Below, in pieces: positions 8,970 to 17,337 of a DNA stretch of 64,000 bases (positions are counted from its first letter, which is position 1; the number at the start of each line of letters is the position of its first letter). Under the pieces are notes generated by a model. That model was not told where the DNA came from. It saw only the letters and a list, made by a program, of their open reading frames with translations, and searched no databases. The stretch is from positions 744,001 through 808,000 of the forward strand of contig NZ_OY771649.1 in NCBI RefSeq assembly GCF_963674925.1, given 5' to 3'. Position numbers and translations under genes: made by a program. Source of the stretch: an uncultured Draconibacterium sp. GTDB taxonomy: Bacteria > Bacteroidota > Bacteroidia > Bacteroidales > Prolixibacteraceae.

Positions 8970-9412
8970 ATGGGATAAGTATCTTATTCTTAAGCAACCG
9001 AAACTCATGCAGAAGCCAAATGGCAGAAGCCATACTTCGAAACTTCAAAGACGACAATCTTCACATTTATTCTGCCGGATTAGATCCTGTGGATCATGTT
9101 AGCTCAATTGCTATGGACGTAATGGGCGAAGCAGGAATAAATTTAGAACAAAATGTGCCTCACAGTTATTCGGAATATGCCAATATGGATTTTGATTACC
9201 TGATAACGGTGGGCGAAGGAACAAGCGAAGAGTTAAAAATTCCGAAAGTAAATTATAAAAGAAAACTGCACCTGGGGTTTAAAAGCCCGTACAAAGGTGC
9301 TAAATCGCAGGAAGAAATTCGGGAAAGATGTTGTGCCGTAAGGGACGAGCTCTTATCGGAAATGGATTATTTTTACCACCGGATATTAAAACGAAGGCAT
9401 CCACAATTATGA
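8970..9412 (+). pseudogene. Arsenate reductase / low-molecular-weight phosphatase-like gene, decayed
   Basis: From the ATG at 9020 the protein (130 residues) follows the LMW-phosphatase/ArsC family: IYSAGLDPV, MGEAGINL, FDYLITV, KLHLGF and VRDELL. The N-terminal half of the P-loop lies upstream of that ATG in the same frame, where 8975-9019 reads ISILFLSNRNSCRSQ. Relatives have CTGNSCR there, so the nucleophilic Cys is Ser, Thr is Asn and Gly is Arg. The frame has no normal start; the ATG at 8970 fits only if one base is restored in the GGG run just after it. The second redox region (usually VCDNA) reads VGEGT, so that cysteine is lost as well. A dead gene is most likely; a catalytically inactive homologue is the alternative. 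Confidence 0.7.
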
Positions 9413-9419
9413 ATGCCTT
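9394..9419. terminator. Possible terminator between convergent genes
   Basis: A 7-bp stem, AAGGCAT and ATGCCTT, with a 12-base loop spans the stop codon of the arsenate-reductase-like gene, followed by TTTCT. It sits in the 14-base gap before the convergent aminopeptidase gene. The stem is short. Confidence 0.45.
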
Positions 9420-9426
9420 TTCTGAT

Positions 9427-10818
9427 TTATCCTTGTTGAACAATCTTTTCAACTTCATCCGGTTCAATAGGAACCCGCTCTCCTATTATTTCGCTACCTG
9501 TTTCGGTAACAAGAATATCGTCTTCAAGACGGATTCCACCAAAATTGCGGTATTCATTCACTTTATCAAAGTTTATAAAGTCTTTGTTTATGCCTTCGGC
9601 CTGCCACTTGTCAATCAGCGCCGGAATAAAATAACAGCCGGGTTCGTTGGTGATTACAAAGCCCGGTTTTAGACGTTTCCCCAAACGCAAAGCTGCTGTT
9701 CCAAACTGATCGGCCGGTCTGATTTCATCATCATAGCCCACATAAATCTGCCCCAGATCTTCCATATCGTGAACATCCAATCCCATCATGTGTCCCAAAC
9801 CATGCGGGAAAAACAGGGCATGTGCGCCGGCTGCCACCGCTTCTTTCACATCACCTTTTATCAGTCCCAGCTCTTTTAATCCGCCGGCAATTACTTCGGC
9901 AGCAGCCAAATGAACCGATAAATAGGTAACACCCGGTTTGGTAAGTTCAGTAGCCTTATTGTTGGCAGCCAGAACTACCTCGTAAACCTCGCGCTGTTTG
10001 CTGGTAAATTGGCCGCCTACCGGAGTAGTTCGTGTAAAATCGGAGGCATAATGAAGCAATGATTCAGCACCGGCATCGCATAACATTAAACGGCCTTTTT
10101 CAAGGATTTGTGAATGATCGTGGTTATGCAGTGTTTCGCCGTTTTGTGAAAGAATAATCGGAAATGAGGCCATTCCGCCACCGGCAAATGAAATGCCTTC
10201 CATCGTTCCGGCAATTTTTTGCTCCCATGTTCCGGGTTGCGCCATGCGCATTGCCGCCACATGCATCTGATAACCGGTTGCACAGGCTCTTTTAATTTCT
10301 TCAACTTCCTGAGCTTCCTTAATTTCCCGAATTGAAATGATGGCTTTAATAAACTCCAGCGATGCATGATTTTGAACCGACAAGGCAGAAAGTCCGGTTA
10401 ATTTCTCCAGCAGAATCTTGTTCTCGCCACGATATGGGGGAAGAAAATGAACTTTTCGGTTTGAATCCATCGCTTTTTTAACAACATCAAAAAGTTTTGC
10501 AAAAGGTGCCGTTTGGGTAATCCCCACTTTTGCGGCATTATCTTTTAACGGAACCTGTGGCCCCATCCAAATAATGTCATCAATCTCCACATCGTCTCCA
10601 ATAATGTATTCTTCACCACTTTCAAAGTCAATTACTCCGGCCAACCCGGGAAAATCAAGTCCAAAGAAATACAGGAAAGAACTATCCTGACGAAAATGAT
10701 AGGTGTTGTCCAAACAATTCATAGGCGATTCTCCATTTCCCAGGAACAACCCAATACCGTTTAAGCCTTTGGATTTCAATTTATTTCTACGACTGGTATA
10801 AGTATTTTGGTCAAACAT
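9427..10818 (-). CDS. pepP: M24B family Xaa-Pro aminopeptidase (aminopeptidase P)
   Basis: This metalloenzyme removes an N-terminal residue that precedes proline. At 463 residues it has the normal two-domain layout: an N-terminal creatinase-like domain (residues 1-170) and the pita-bread catalytic domain. The five metal ligands can be placed: Asp in LCDAGAES, Asp in SDFTRT, His in HGLGHMMGLDVHDME, Glu in TNEPGCY and Glu in GIRLEDD. There is no signal peptide, so it is cytoplasmic and probably acts in peptide turnover. The gene stands alone between the arsenate-reductase-like remnant and the divergent cytidylate-kinase-like gene. The gene symbol is by family only. Confidence 0.93.
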   Translation of the reverse strand: MFDQNTYTSRRNKLKSKGLNGIGLFLGNGESPMNCLDNTYHFRQDSSFLYFFGLDFPGLAGVIDFESGEEYIIGDDVEIDDIIWMGPQVPLKDNAAKVGITQTAPFAKLFDVVKKAMDSNRKVHFLPPYRGENKILLEKLTGLSALSVQNHASLEFIKAIISIREIKEAQEVEEIKRACATGYQMHVAAMRMAQPGTWEQKIAGTMEGISFAGGGMASFPIILSQNGETLHNHDHSQILEKGRLMLCDAGAESLLHYASDFTRTTPVGGQFTSKQREVYEVVLAANNKATELTKPGVTYLSVHLAAAEVIAGGLKELGLIKGDVKEAVAAGAHALFFPHGLGHMMGLDVHDMEDLGQIYVGYDDEIRPADQFGTAALRLGKRLKPGFVITNEPGCYFIPALIDKWQAEGINKDFINFDKVNEYRNFGGIRLEDDILVTETGSEIIGERVPIEPDEVEKIVQQG

Positions 10819-10931
10819 ATTGTGCAGTTTTATAAAAATTTCACGAAGATACTATTTCTGTAATTATTTAGAACCAATAAAAATTTAATAGAAGTTAAAG
10901 ATAGTTCTTCGTGTACGGAATAGAACTGACA

Positions 10932-10978
10932 CTTGTCAAAACAAGTAGCACCGTCAATCAAACATCAGATAATCTGAT
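10932..10978. promoter_or_regulatory. Two dyads in the 10819-11116 intergenic gap
   Basis: ACTTGT-CAAA-ACAAGT at 10932-10947 and ATCAGAT-A-ATCTGAT at 10964-10978. They lie between two divergent genes and could be operators. Neither has a T-run. Nothing else is seen in this gap of about 300 bases. Confidence 0.35.
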
Positions 10979-11116
10979 AGTTAAAATTGACATAAATGCG
11001 AATTTAATTCAGGAAGGTTGTAAAGTCAGGTTCGGTCTCCTACTAAAATCACCAGCAAAAACAGAACATGTTTACCATAATTAGCGTAATCGAGGATACA
11101 ACAAAGCTTTGAAATT

Positions 11117-11839
11117 ATGGGAAATTCATTAATGAACTATCTTAACAGCCGCATGAAAGAGGAAAAACCTCGTGAATTCGGCAACATGAGTGAGGCCGGA
11201 CCGGTGATCACCATATCTCGTGAAGTGGGATGTAACGGTCTGGTTTTGGCAAGGTTAATTGCCGAACGACTCAACAAAAAACTCGCAAAGGGCTCGTGGA
11301 ATGTATTGAGTAAGGAAATATTTTATGAAAGTGCAAAAGAGCTCGATCTGGATCCTGAAATGGTGCGGCAAACCTTTAAAAAGACCAACCGCTATGTTTT
11401 TGAAGAGATTTTAAAAGCCTTTCGGGATAAGCGCTATAAAAGTGAGGAAACGATTATTAAAACCGTAAAGGAAGTGGTTCGCACACTGGCTGTTGATGGC
11501 CATTGTATTATCGTTGGGCGTGCCAGTCACATTATTGCCAGCGATATTAAAAATGCCCTGCACATCAGGTTAACGGCTCCGCTTGGGTATAGGATAAATA
11601 CCATTATGACGAATAATAAACTCAACCGCAACGAAGCAATCGCTTTTATCGAAAAGGTTGAAAAAGAACGGGCAGCATTTCGCAAAGCATTAAAAGAAAG
11701 CAGTTTACGTGAAGATTTTTTTGATATCACTATTAACCGCGGATCATTTACGAATGAACAGGCTGTTGACCTGGTTGAGTTTGTAGTTGAGAAAAAGGGC
11801 ATTCTGCATGAGTTCAGCCCCAAAATTGAGTTTCATTAA
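11117..11839 (+). CDS. Cytidylate kinase-like family protein
   Basis: The protein has 240 residues and resembles the cytidylate-kinase-like family (a P-loop kinase fold). The start of the nucleotide fold reads VITISREVGCNGLVLARLIAERL; relatives usually have a GSGG-type loop, here GCNG. The middle holds VDGHCIIVGRASHII, which fits the family, and ALHIRLTAPLGYRI with a basic lid. True CMP kinases are shorter at the N-terminus and have a standard GxSGxGK loop, so this is probably not the essential CMP kinase. The substrate is unknown. The gene is single, ends in a convergent arrangement and is followed by a strong terminator at 11985. Confidence 0.8.
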   Translation: MGNSLMNYLNSRMKEEKPREFGNMSEAGPVITISREVGCNGLVLARLIAERLNKKLAKGSWNVLSKEIFYESAKELDLDPEMVRQTFKKTNRYVFEEILKAFRDKRYKSEETIIKTVKEVVRTLAVDGHCIIVGRASHIIASDIKNALHIRLTAPLGYRINTIMTNNKLNRNEAIAFIEKVEKERAAFRKALKESSLREDFFDITINRGSFTNEQAVDLVEFVVEKKGILHEFSPKIEFH

Positions 11840-11984
11840 TCGACAGTTATACCGATTTAACAACAAGATGTCGCAGTCTTTAACATCGTTCAGAATGCTC
11901 CTTTGTTATAGCATCGGTATTAACCATTGTGGTCATTAAAATTCTATACCGGATTTTAAAGAACAATTGGTACTATTTCCCATA

Positions 11985-12021
11985 AAAAACGGGTAAGATC
12001 AGTTTGGTCTTACCCGTTTTT
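11985..12021. terminator. Bidirectional intrinsic terminator
   Basis: A perfect 14-bp stem (AAAAACGGGTAAGA and complement) with a 9-base loop. A-run on one side and T-run on the other make it usable by both the + gene ending at 11839 and the - gene ending at 12032. Confidence 0.93.
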
Positions 12022-12031
12022 CATTTTTTAT

Positions 12032-13501
12032 TTATCCCGTAATTTTATCGGGTAAGCCTTTTACGTTTACCGGTTTTTCAGCATCTGGTTTGGGCTCAAA
12101 CATATCGTTTGGCGTTAATTCGCATTCCTCCAGCATTTCCAAACAATATTCCAACTCGCCAAGGTTTTTGGTTACGTTATTTGTTCCGAATGAAAATTTT
12201 ACGCCTGCTTCTTTGGCCATTTTTATCATTTCGGCACTTGGTGTTTTATAACGGGCATTTATTTCTAATGCAATTCCGTTGTCGGCCAAAACCTTTACAA
12301 CACGTTCCATTCGTTCCTTTGTCCAGAGTTCTTCATATTCAGGCATTAACTCAGCAGGTAGTACGGTAGGATTCACATAAATATCAACCGGCTCCTGCGA
12401 GAAAATCGCTTCAATCTTTGCTACCAGGTCGTCCATAAACTGCTGCTTATCGTCAACCCACACTTCTTCCGGAATCCAAATACGGTTTCGGCGTCCCTTT
12501 CTATCGGTAAATGTCATGGCATCGGTAAAAATATAATCGAATTTAGCCACAGCTTCCGGCGAGAACAATGTGATCCACTCGCGGCCTTCAGCCTGCATAC
12601 CTTTATACGTTGGGCTTCCTTTTACTTCGTCCATGTAGGCATACAACGATTCGTCGTCGGTTACCGGGAAATGAAGACCACAATTGGGTGCTACTCCGTA
12701 ATTTATTCCTAAGCGCTGTGAATTCTCCACCAAATCGTCGAGCGTTAACCCGCCTTTTAAGTGTACGTGGTAATCCACCAACGGAAAACCGGCAAACATC
12801 AGCCTGGTAACTTTTGTATCCCATTCTTTATCTACTTCCGGAGTTGCCGGTTCTGCTTCAGGAAGTGCTTTTACACGAATATTACGGTAATACGTTGTAC
12901 TGCCCGGGTCATGAGCCTGCAATGCAAATGTTCCATGGCTCAGTTTGGTGTTTTCGCCACCCTTCCACCGCCACGGATTTTCCGGTTCAATGTATTCATT
13001 CACCTTTACATCGTTCACAAAAACTTCAACTTTATTTTCCACCACTTTTATACGCATGGTAAACCACTCGTTATCGCCGGCAAGCGGATAATAAACGTTG
13101 CGCACATTGTATATACTACCGGTTTTTCGTCGCTCGGGATACTTAACAGAGCCACGATACGAATTATTCACCTGTATTTCGTAGCCTTTTGACGGCCAGC
13201 CTTCTTCCTGGTATTGAGTATGAATAAATACGCCCGAATTTGAATGTTCCTGCGCATTTATTTCGGCTTCAAATTCAAAGTTTTTAAAATCGCCTTCATA
13301 AAACAAGTGCGATCGTTCTCCGGCACATTTTATCATTCCATCTTCAACACTTATACTTTCAGGATTTTCGCCGGCTTTTTTCCAGTCATCCAGTGTTTCT
13401 CCATCAAAAATCGTTTGCCACTCTCCCACCGGAACTTTATTCTGGCAAGCGGTAAGGGCAATAAATAACAGGATAACAAAGGGAAATACTACTTTTCTCA
13501 T
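12032..13501 (-). CDS. Lipoprotein with DUF1080 domain fused to a PHP/amidohydrolase-like domain
   Basis: The 489-residue protein begins with a lipoprotein signal (lipobox LTAC, Cys19). Residues 25-215 form a DUF1080 domain, a concanavalin-like fold found in putative 3-keto-disaccharide hydrolases: WQTIFDGETLDDW, NSGVFIHTQ and KGYEIQVNN. From about residue 235 a second domain begins with DYHVHLKGG, a DxHxH motif typical of PHP or amidohydrolase metal sites, and it runs to INARYKTPS and GTNNVTKN. The fusion suggests one surface or periplasmic enzyme that binds or cleaves a glycan-like substrate and then acts on it; that is inference. It lies downstream of an M81 lipoprotein gene in the same direction, with a possible terminator between. 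Confidence 0.82.
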   Translation of the reverse strand: MRKVVFPFVILLFIALTACQNKVPVGEWQTIFDGETLDDWKKAGENPESISVEDGMIKCAGERSHLFYEGDFKNFEFEAEINAQEHSNSGVFIHTQYQEEGWPSKGYEIQVNNSYRGSVKYPERRKTGSIYNVRNVYYPLAGDNEWFTMRIKVVENKVEVFVNDVKVNEYIEPENPWRWKGGENTKLSHGTFALQAHDPGSTTYYRNIRVKALPEAEPATPEVDKEWDTKVTRLMFAGFPLVDYHVHLKGGLTLDDLVENSQRLGINYGVAPNCGLHFPVTDDESLYAYMDEVKGSPTYKGMQAEGREWITLFSPEAVAKFDYIFTDAMTFTDRKGRRNRIWIPEEVWVDDKQQFMDDLVAKIEAIFSQEPVDIYVNPTVLPAELMPEYEELWTKERMERVVKVLADNGIALEINARYKTPSAEMIKMAKEAGVKFSFGTNNVTKNLGELEYCLEMLEECELTPNDMFEPKPDAEKPVNVKGLPDKITG

Positions 13502-13583
13502 GCTTATTGGTTTAGATTATTATTGGTTCTTAAAACTAAAGAAAAAATCGTTAGCAGAATTACGATTGACTATTTGTTTAAAA

Positions 13584-13619
13584 ATTAAGGCGCTTGCACC
13601 AGTTGTTACAAACGCCTTA
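13584..13619 (-). terminator. Probable terminator of the M81 lipoprotein gene
   Basis: A perfect 8-bp stem (TTAAGGCG and complement) with a 20-base loop; on the minus strand it runs into ATTTTTAAAC. The long loop lowers certainty. If it works only partly, the downstream DUF1080 gene could still be in the same transcript. Confidence 0.5.
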
Positions 13620-13627
13620 AGTCTTTT

Positions 13628-15187
13628 TTATTCATCGGCCAGCGGAATCATTCGTGCGGAAAGATCCGGATCGGCCATATCTTTATCCAGCGGGAACATC
13701 GGGCGATGAATACGTTTATATCCCAGTCGTTCCAAATCCTGATCAACACCCCCCGGAGTAAGTGCCATTAACCAACCGGCGCGCATATTGTAAAGCTCCG
13801 GAACCAGGTAGCCAATCTTAACTACCACAATATCCGCTTCGCGTGGATACAGGCTCAAATCGGTAAAATCAGTTTCGTGGTGATATGGTTTCCGTTTTTT
13901 AGTCACGATAACATCAACACTGCCAATATTAATAACCACTTCGGTTTCGGCATAACGATCGCCCTCTTTAATGGCTTCCACCCTGCCTGTTAATTCAAGT
14001 GGTCCGCAATAACGATCATCAACTTCGGCACCAACCATACCTGTAACTGTTTCGCCAATACCGGCTTCAACAGCTTTGGTGACAAGGTCGGGGCCGGGAA
14101 TAGATGCATAAATTAACGATGGTCCGTTTTCCTTTTTGAATTCTTTCCGTTTCAGGATTTCGTTCAATGTCCAGGTAACATCTCCGGCACCACCAGCAGT
14201 TGGATTATCGCCCATATCGCTGATTATAAATGGCTTTTCTTTAAAGCCAATTGCGCGATCCAAACATTCATCCAATGAAGCCACCGGAGCCACAAATTCA
14301 AACTGTTCACGTACATCCCAAAAGGCCTGCGCCAGTTCTTCGGCTGATTTTGTTACTGCTTCTTTGTCGTCGCCATAAGCCATAACCACCGCACGGTTGC
14401 GAGGCTCGTCTGCCCATGCGTAGCCTACCCAAATAGCTGCGTCAATTACACCTTCGCGCGCTGCTGCCGGGGCAACTTTGGCATAAAGGCTTTTTCCCGG
14501 TTCGATGCGGGTACTTGTCTTTTCGCCGGGTAATAATATCGGAACCGGAATCCAGGCTTTGTATTTTGGTTTACCCAAACCGCTCTCCAAACGGTCGAGC
14601 AAATTGGTTAATGCTCGTTTCTTCGATTCTATAGCATCTTCGTGCGGTGCCATCCGGTAACAGGTAATCATATCGCTGCAATGCGCCAGCCGTTCACTTA
14701 CATTTCCGTGTAAATCCATCGATGTCGAGATCAACACATCATCACCAATTATTTTCCGAATTCGTTCGATAAAATCGCCTTCCGGATCATCCAACCCAAC
14801 CACGCTCATGGCGCCGTGAATATCAAAAAACAAACCGTCGTAAGGCATATTTTCCTTTAAGCGGTCCAGTGTTTCACCAACCAGCGTTTCGTAAGCCTCA
14901 CGGGTTACAATTCCTCCGGGCAGTGCATGGCCGCGCAAAGTCGGGAACCATTCAGCCCGCTGGCGCGTAGCTGCTGTATCGTCCATAAACGGATAATAAC
15001 TGAATATCTCGTCTCCGCGACGTGCCTGAAACGCCTCAATGCCCGACTGCGCAGGCGAAAAAGTACTCGATTCAATGGCCAAACCGGCAATGGCAACACG
15101 CGGAAGTTTGTTCTCCTTTTTTTTCTCTTTGCAGCCAAAAGTAAACGCCGTGGCTGCAATCAATAATCCGAAAAGAATTCGTCTCAT
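13628..15187 (-). CDS. M81 family metallopeptidase (MlrC-like) lipoprotein
   Basis: M81 proteins are related to MlrC of the microcystin-degradation pathway and are thought to be zinc peptidases. The gene encodes 519 residues, starting with a lipoprotein signal (GCKEKKK, Cys19). Family features are VAIAGLAIESSTFSP near residue 30, LFFDIHGAM (metal ligands), STSMDLHGN and ISDMGDNPTAGGAGD. The natural substrate in this organism is unknown. A good promoter (15225-15254) precedes it and the DUF1080-PHP lipoprotein follows. Both are exported lipoproteins, so they may share a substrate, which is inference from position. Confidence 0.9.
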   Translation of the reverse strand: MRRILFGLLIAATAFTFGCKEKKKENKLPRVAIAGLAIESSTFSPAQSGIEAFQARRGDEIFSYYPFMDDTAATRQRAEWFPTLRGHALPGGIVTREAYETLVGETLDRLKENMPYDGLFFDIHGAMSVVGLDDPEGDFIERIRKIIGDDVLISTSMDLHGNVSERLAHCSDMITCYRMAPHEDAIESKKRALTNLLDRLESGLGKPKYKAWIPVPILLPGEKTSTRIEPGKSLYAKVAPAAAREGVIDAAIWVGYAWADEPRNRAVVMAYGDDKEAVTKSAEELAQAFWDVREQFEFVAPVASLDECLDRAIGFKEKPFIISDMGDNPTAGGAGDVTWTLNEILKRKEFKKENGPSLIYASIPGPDLVTKAVEAGIGETVTGMVGAEVDDRYCGPLELTGRVEAIKEGDRYAETEVVINIGSVDVIVTKKRKPYHHETDFTDLSLYPREADIVVVKIGYLVPELYNMRAGWLMALTPGGVDQDLERLGYKRIHRPMFPLDKDMADPDLSARMIPLADE

Positions 15188-15224
15188 ATCTTTCTAAAAT
15201 TTTTAAATAACAATACAATAAAAG

Positions 15225-15254
15225 CAAATTTACGCAGAATTGCAGGAAAGCAAA
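15225..15254 (-). promoter_or_regulatory. Promoter of the M81 gene
   Basis: On the minus strand, TTTG (15251-15254) is followed after about 18 bases by TAAATTTG (15225-15232). Both elements match the Bacteroidota -33/-7 consensus, and the -7 box lies about 38 bases before the start codon. The rest of the gap up to 15539 is A/T-rich with no gene. Confidence 0.7.
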
Positions 15255-15539
15255 TGGATTATTCAGAATTTTTAGGAAGCAGGATTTCCAGGAGAAACAG
15301 AAATCTGTTCAATAATATTTTTTGTGGTTTACATTTCTATTTTGAATTTGTCTATTTTTACTGCATCTATTTGTAATAAATGAAAACAGACATCAAAATA
15401 CAATCGAACAAAACGGTAAATGACGACCGTAAAAAGATGCTCCTGTTTTTATACATATTTTCCGAGCTATAAAATTTTCATTTCATATCTCCCCCATATT
15501 TTAATTCAATAACTATTCATTTGATCGTTCTTTTTTGAT

Positions 15540-15631
15540 ATGAAACGAGCATTCTAAAAAGCCTATATAATACTTAGGTGCAGATTATGCGAGTTACATG
15601 AGTCACCTTTAAAATAATCAATTTTAGACGA
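15540..15631 (+). promoter_or_regulatory. Conserved 92-nt leader, copy A (candidate cis-regulatory RNA)
   Basis: The leader has block 1 ATGAAACGAGCAT (15540-15552), a 34-base variable part, block 2 (15587-15607, ATGCGAGTTAC then ATGAGTCACC) and a 24-base conserved tail ending at the start codon at 15632. A fold is possible in which UGAAAC and GCAU of block 1 pair with AUGC and GUUnCA of block 2, with CCUA/UAGG as an inner hairpin. Copies B (27666-27756) and C (59103-59194) have the same geometry. Confidence 0.6.
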
Positions 15632-16873
15632 ATGAAAACGTATTATAACTGGCTGAATCAGCTGGTTAACAACAATAAGTCTGCTTTTTCGGAGTGGACA
15701 AACCTTAAATGGTTAAACAGCTATTCTGCCCATGAAGCGCAGGAGAAGAAAGTTGTTTTACTGGAGAAGGCGGAGAATATTTTATTTAAAGGTACCAAGC
15801 CGTATTACAAACAAATATCAAACGGATGCAAGCTTTGCGGCCTTGGGCAATGGAGCTGTTTGTTTATTACCGGTAAATGTAACGCCTCGTGTTTTTACTG
15901 CCCGGCATCGCAGCAGGAAGACCATTTGCCCACCACTCAAAACCTGAGTTTTGCCGATCCGGCGGCGTTTGCTGAATACGTAGATCATTTCCGGTTTAAA
16001 GGCGTGAGTTTTAGCGGTGGCGAACCATTGCTGCAGTTCGACCGCACATTGAGTTACCTGAAACAGGTGCGGCGAAAATGTAACCCGGACACCTATATCT
16101 GGATGTATACCAACGGAATTCTTGCCGAAACGCAAAAGTTCAGAAAACTGGCCGCAGCCGGTATTAACGAGGTTCGTTTTGACATTGGGGCCACAGCATT
16201 CCGGCTTGATAAAATTGCAGCGGCAAAAGGTATCATTCCGGTAATCACTATCGAAATTCCGGCAGTTCCTGAAGAATTGGAGCGTTTAAAAAAGCTCCTG
16301 CCCGAAATGGTAAAAGCAGGTGTTTCGAACCTGAATTTGCATCAGCTGCGCCTTACGCAACACAACGTAAAACAATTGTCGAAACGCAACTACACCTTTA
16401 TTCATGCCGAGCAGCCTGTGGTTTTAGAGTCGGAACTGGCAGCTTTGGAACTCATAGCTTATGCCCACGACCACTCCATCGATATTGGCATAAACTACTG
16501 TTCTTTTCATTTTAAAAACCGCTTTCAGAAAGCCGGATTTCGCAACAAGGTAGCTACAGCGCTGGCCAATGATGAAGATGTGCTTACACCAAACGGTTAT
16601 ATACGGCGATATAACCGCACAGGAATTGGCTACGATTCGATTCGTATTTTTGATGTGAAACCCGATCGATTGGCGGTTCAGGAATTTCAGCTAAAGAACA
16701 AAACCTACTATTATTCGCGACAGGCGGTGATGAATACGGTAGCGATTGATACTGCAATGAAAGACAAAATAGACCGGCTGCTTGCTGCGGAACCGACGGA
16801 AATACCTGACGATCCGTTGTTGTTCAGAATATGGCAACTGGAATATATTGAGCAGGGTTTGCGGGAGTACTAA
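15632..16873 (+). CDS. Radical SAM protein of unknown substrate
   Basis: The 413-residue protein has the radical SAM 4Fe-4S motif CNASCFYC (Cys83, Cys87, Cys90), FSGGEPLL for SAM binding and a TIM-barrel-like progression (IWMYTNGIL, EVRFDIGA, VITIEIPA). Three further cysteines (66, 69, 76; CKLCGLGQWSC) stand just before the motif and may hold a second cluster or zinc. Its overall shape recalls radical SAM activating enzymes, but no partner glycyl-radical enzyme or peptide substrate gene is nearby. It is preceded directly by leader copy A, so its expression is probably under that element's control. Cytoplasmic. Confidence 0.85.
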   Translation: MKTYYNWLNQLVNNNKSAFSEWTNLKWLNSYSAHEAQEKKVVLLEKAENILFKGTKPYYKQISNGCKLCGLGQWSCLFITGKCNASCFYCPASQQEDHLPTTQNLSFADPAAFAEYVDHFRFKGVSFSGGEPLLQFDRTLSYLKQVRRKCNPDTYIWMYTNGILAETQKFRKLAAAGINEVRFDIGATAFRLDKIAAAKGIIPVITIEIPAVPEELERLKKLLPEMVKAGVSNLNLHQLRLTQHNVKQLSKRNYTFIHAEQPVVLESELAALELIAYAHDHSIDIGINYCSFHFKNRFQKAGFRNKVATALANDEDVLTPNGYIRRYNRTGIGYDSIRIFDVKPDRLAVQEFQLKNKTYYYSRQAVMNTVAIDTAMKDKIDRLLAAEPTEIPDDPLLFRIWQLEYIEQGLREY

Positions 16874-17017
16874 AAAATTCAGATGCCCGATAATTACCTG
16901 TAGTGATTAAAATGTACCTATCGACAGCATTCCATAAAATTCGCAAGATTATAAGGCGCATATAACGGTTGTACTTTGAATAGCTTACTGATTGCGCCTT
17001 TGATTTATTTTCTCGTC

Positions 17018-17180
17018 AACCCCGGGTTTCACCCGAGGTTAATCACATTTCATCCCTTCAGGATGTGAAGAAAAATACCTAATTTATGACGAGTTAACTG
17101 AGCAGCGATATCGAAATTCCAGAATTTTCCTGACGCTGAAAGCGTTGAATATGAATAACCCGGTGCATAGCGCCGGGCTA
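17018..17180. repeat. REP-like palindromic intergenic element
   Basis: Four palindromes follow one another: 17018-17040 (AACCCCGGGT/ACCCGAGGTT, one mismatch), 17051-17065 (CATCC/GGATG), 17133-17145 (ACGCT/AGCGT) and 17157-17179 (AACCCGG/CCGGGCT). Such strings of short G/C-rich dyads are common repeats in Bacteroidota intergenic DNA. Open frames across it are not genes. A further inverted repeat, AAGGCGCA (16953) and TGCGCCTT (16993), could end the radical SAM transcript. No gene is seen between 16874 and 17337. Confidence 0.6.
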
Positions 17181-17337
17181 AAATGACCAAAAGGAAATCG
17201 TCCGAAAAAGTAAGCCGTTCGAAGCCAGGTGGTTCTACCGGACGAAACCCGAACAGCAATACATATAAAATGATGGAAACTTTCAGAGAAAATGGCACCC
17301 CTTTGGATGCCATTTTCATGAATGTGCCCGAATTCGT

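Noticed and set aside
10812..10819. TATGTTTG box at the aminopeptidase start (minus strand)
   Set aside because: It overlaps the start codon itself, so it cannot be that gene's promoter.
17050..17319. Minus-strand open frame of 89 codons
   Set aside because: It lies across the REP-like palindromes, and such frames are usual artefacts of that element; no start signal or family match.
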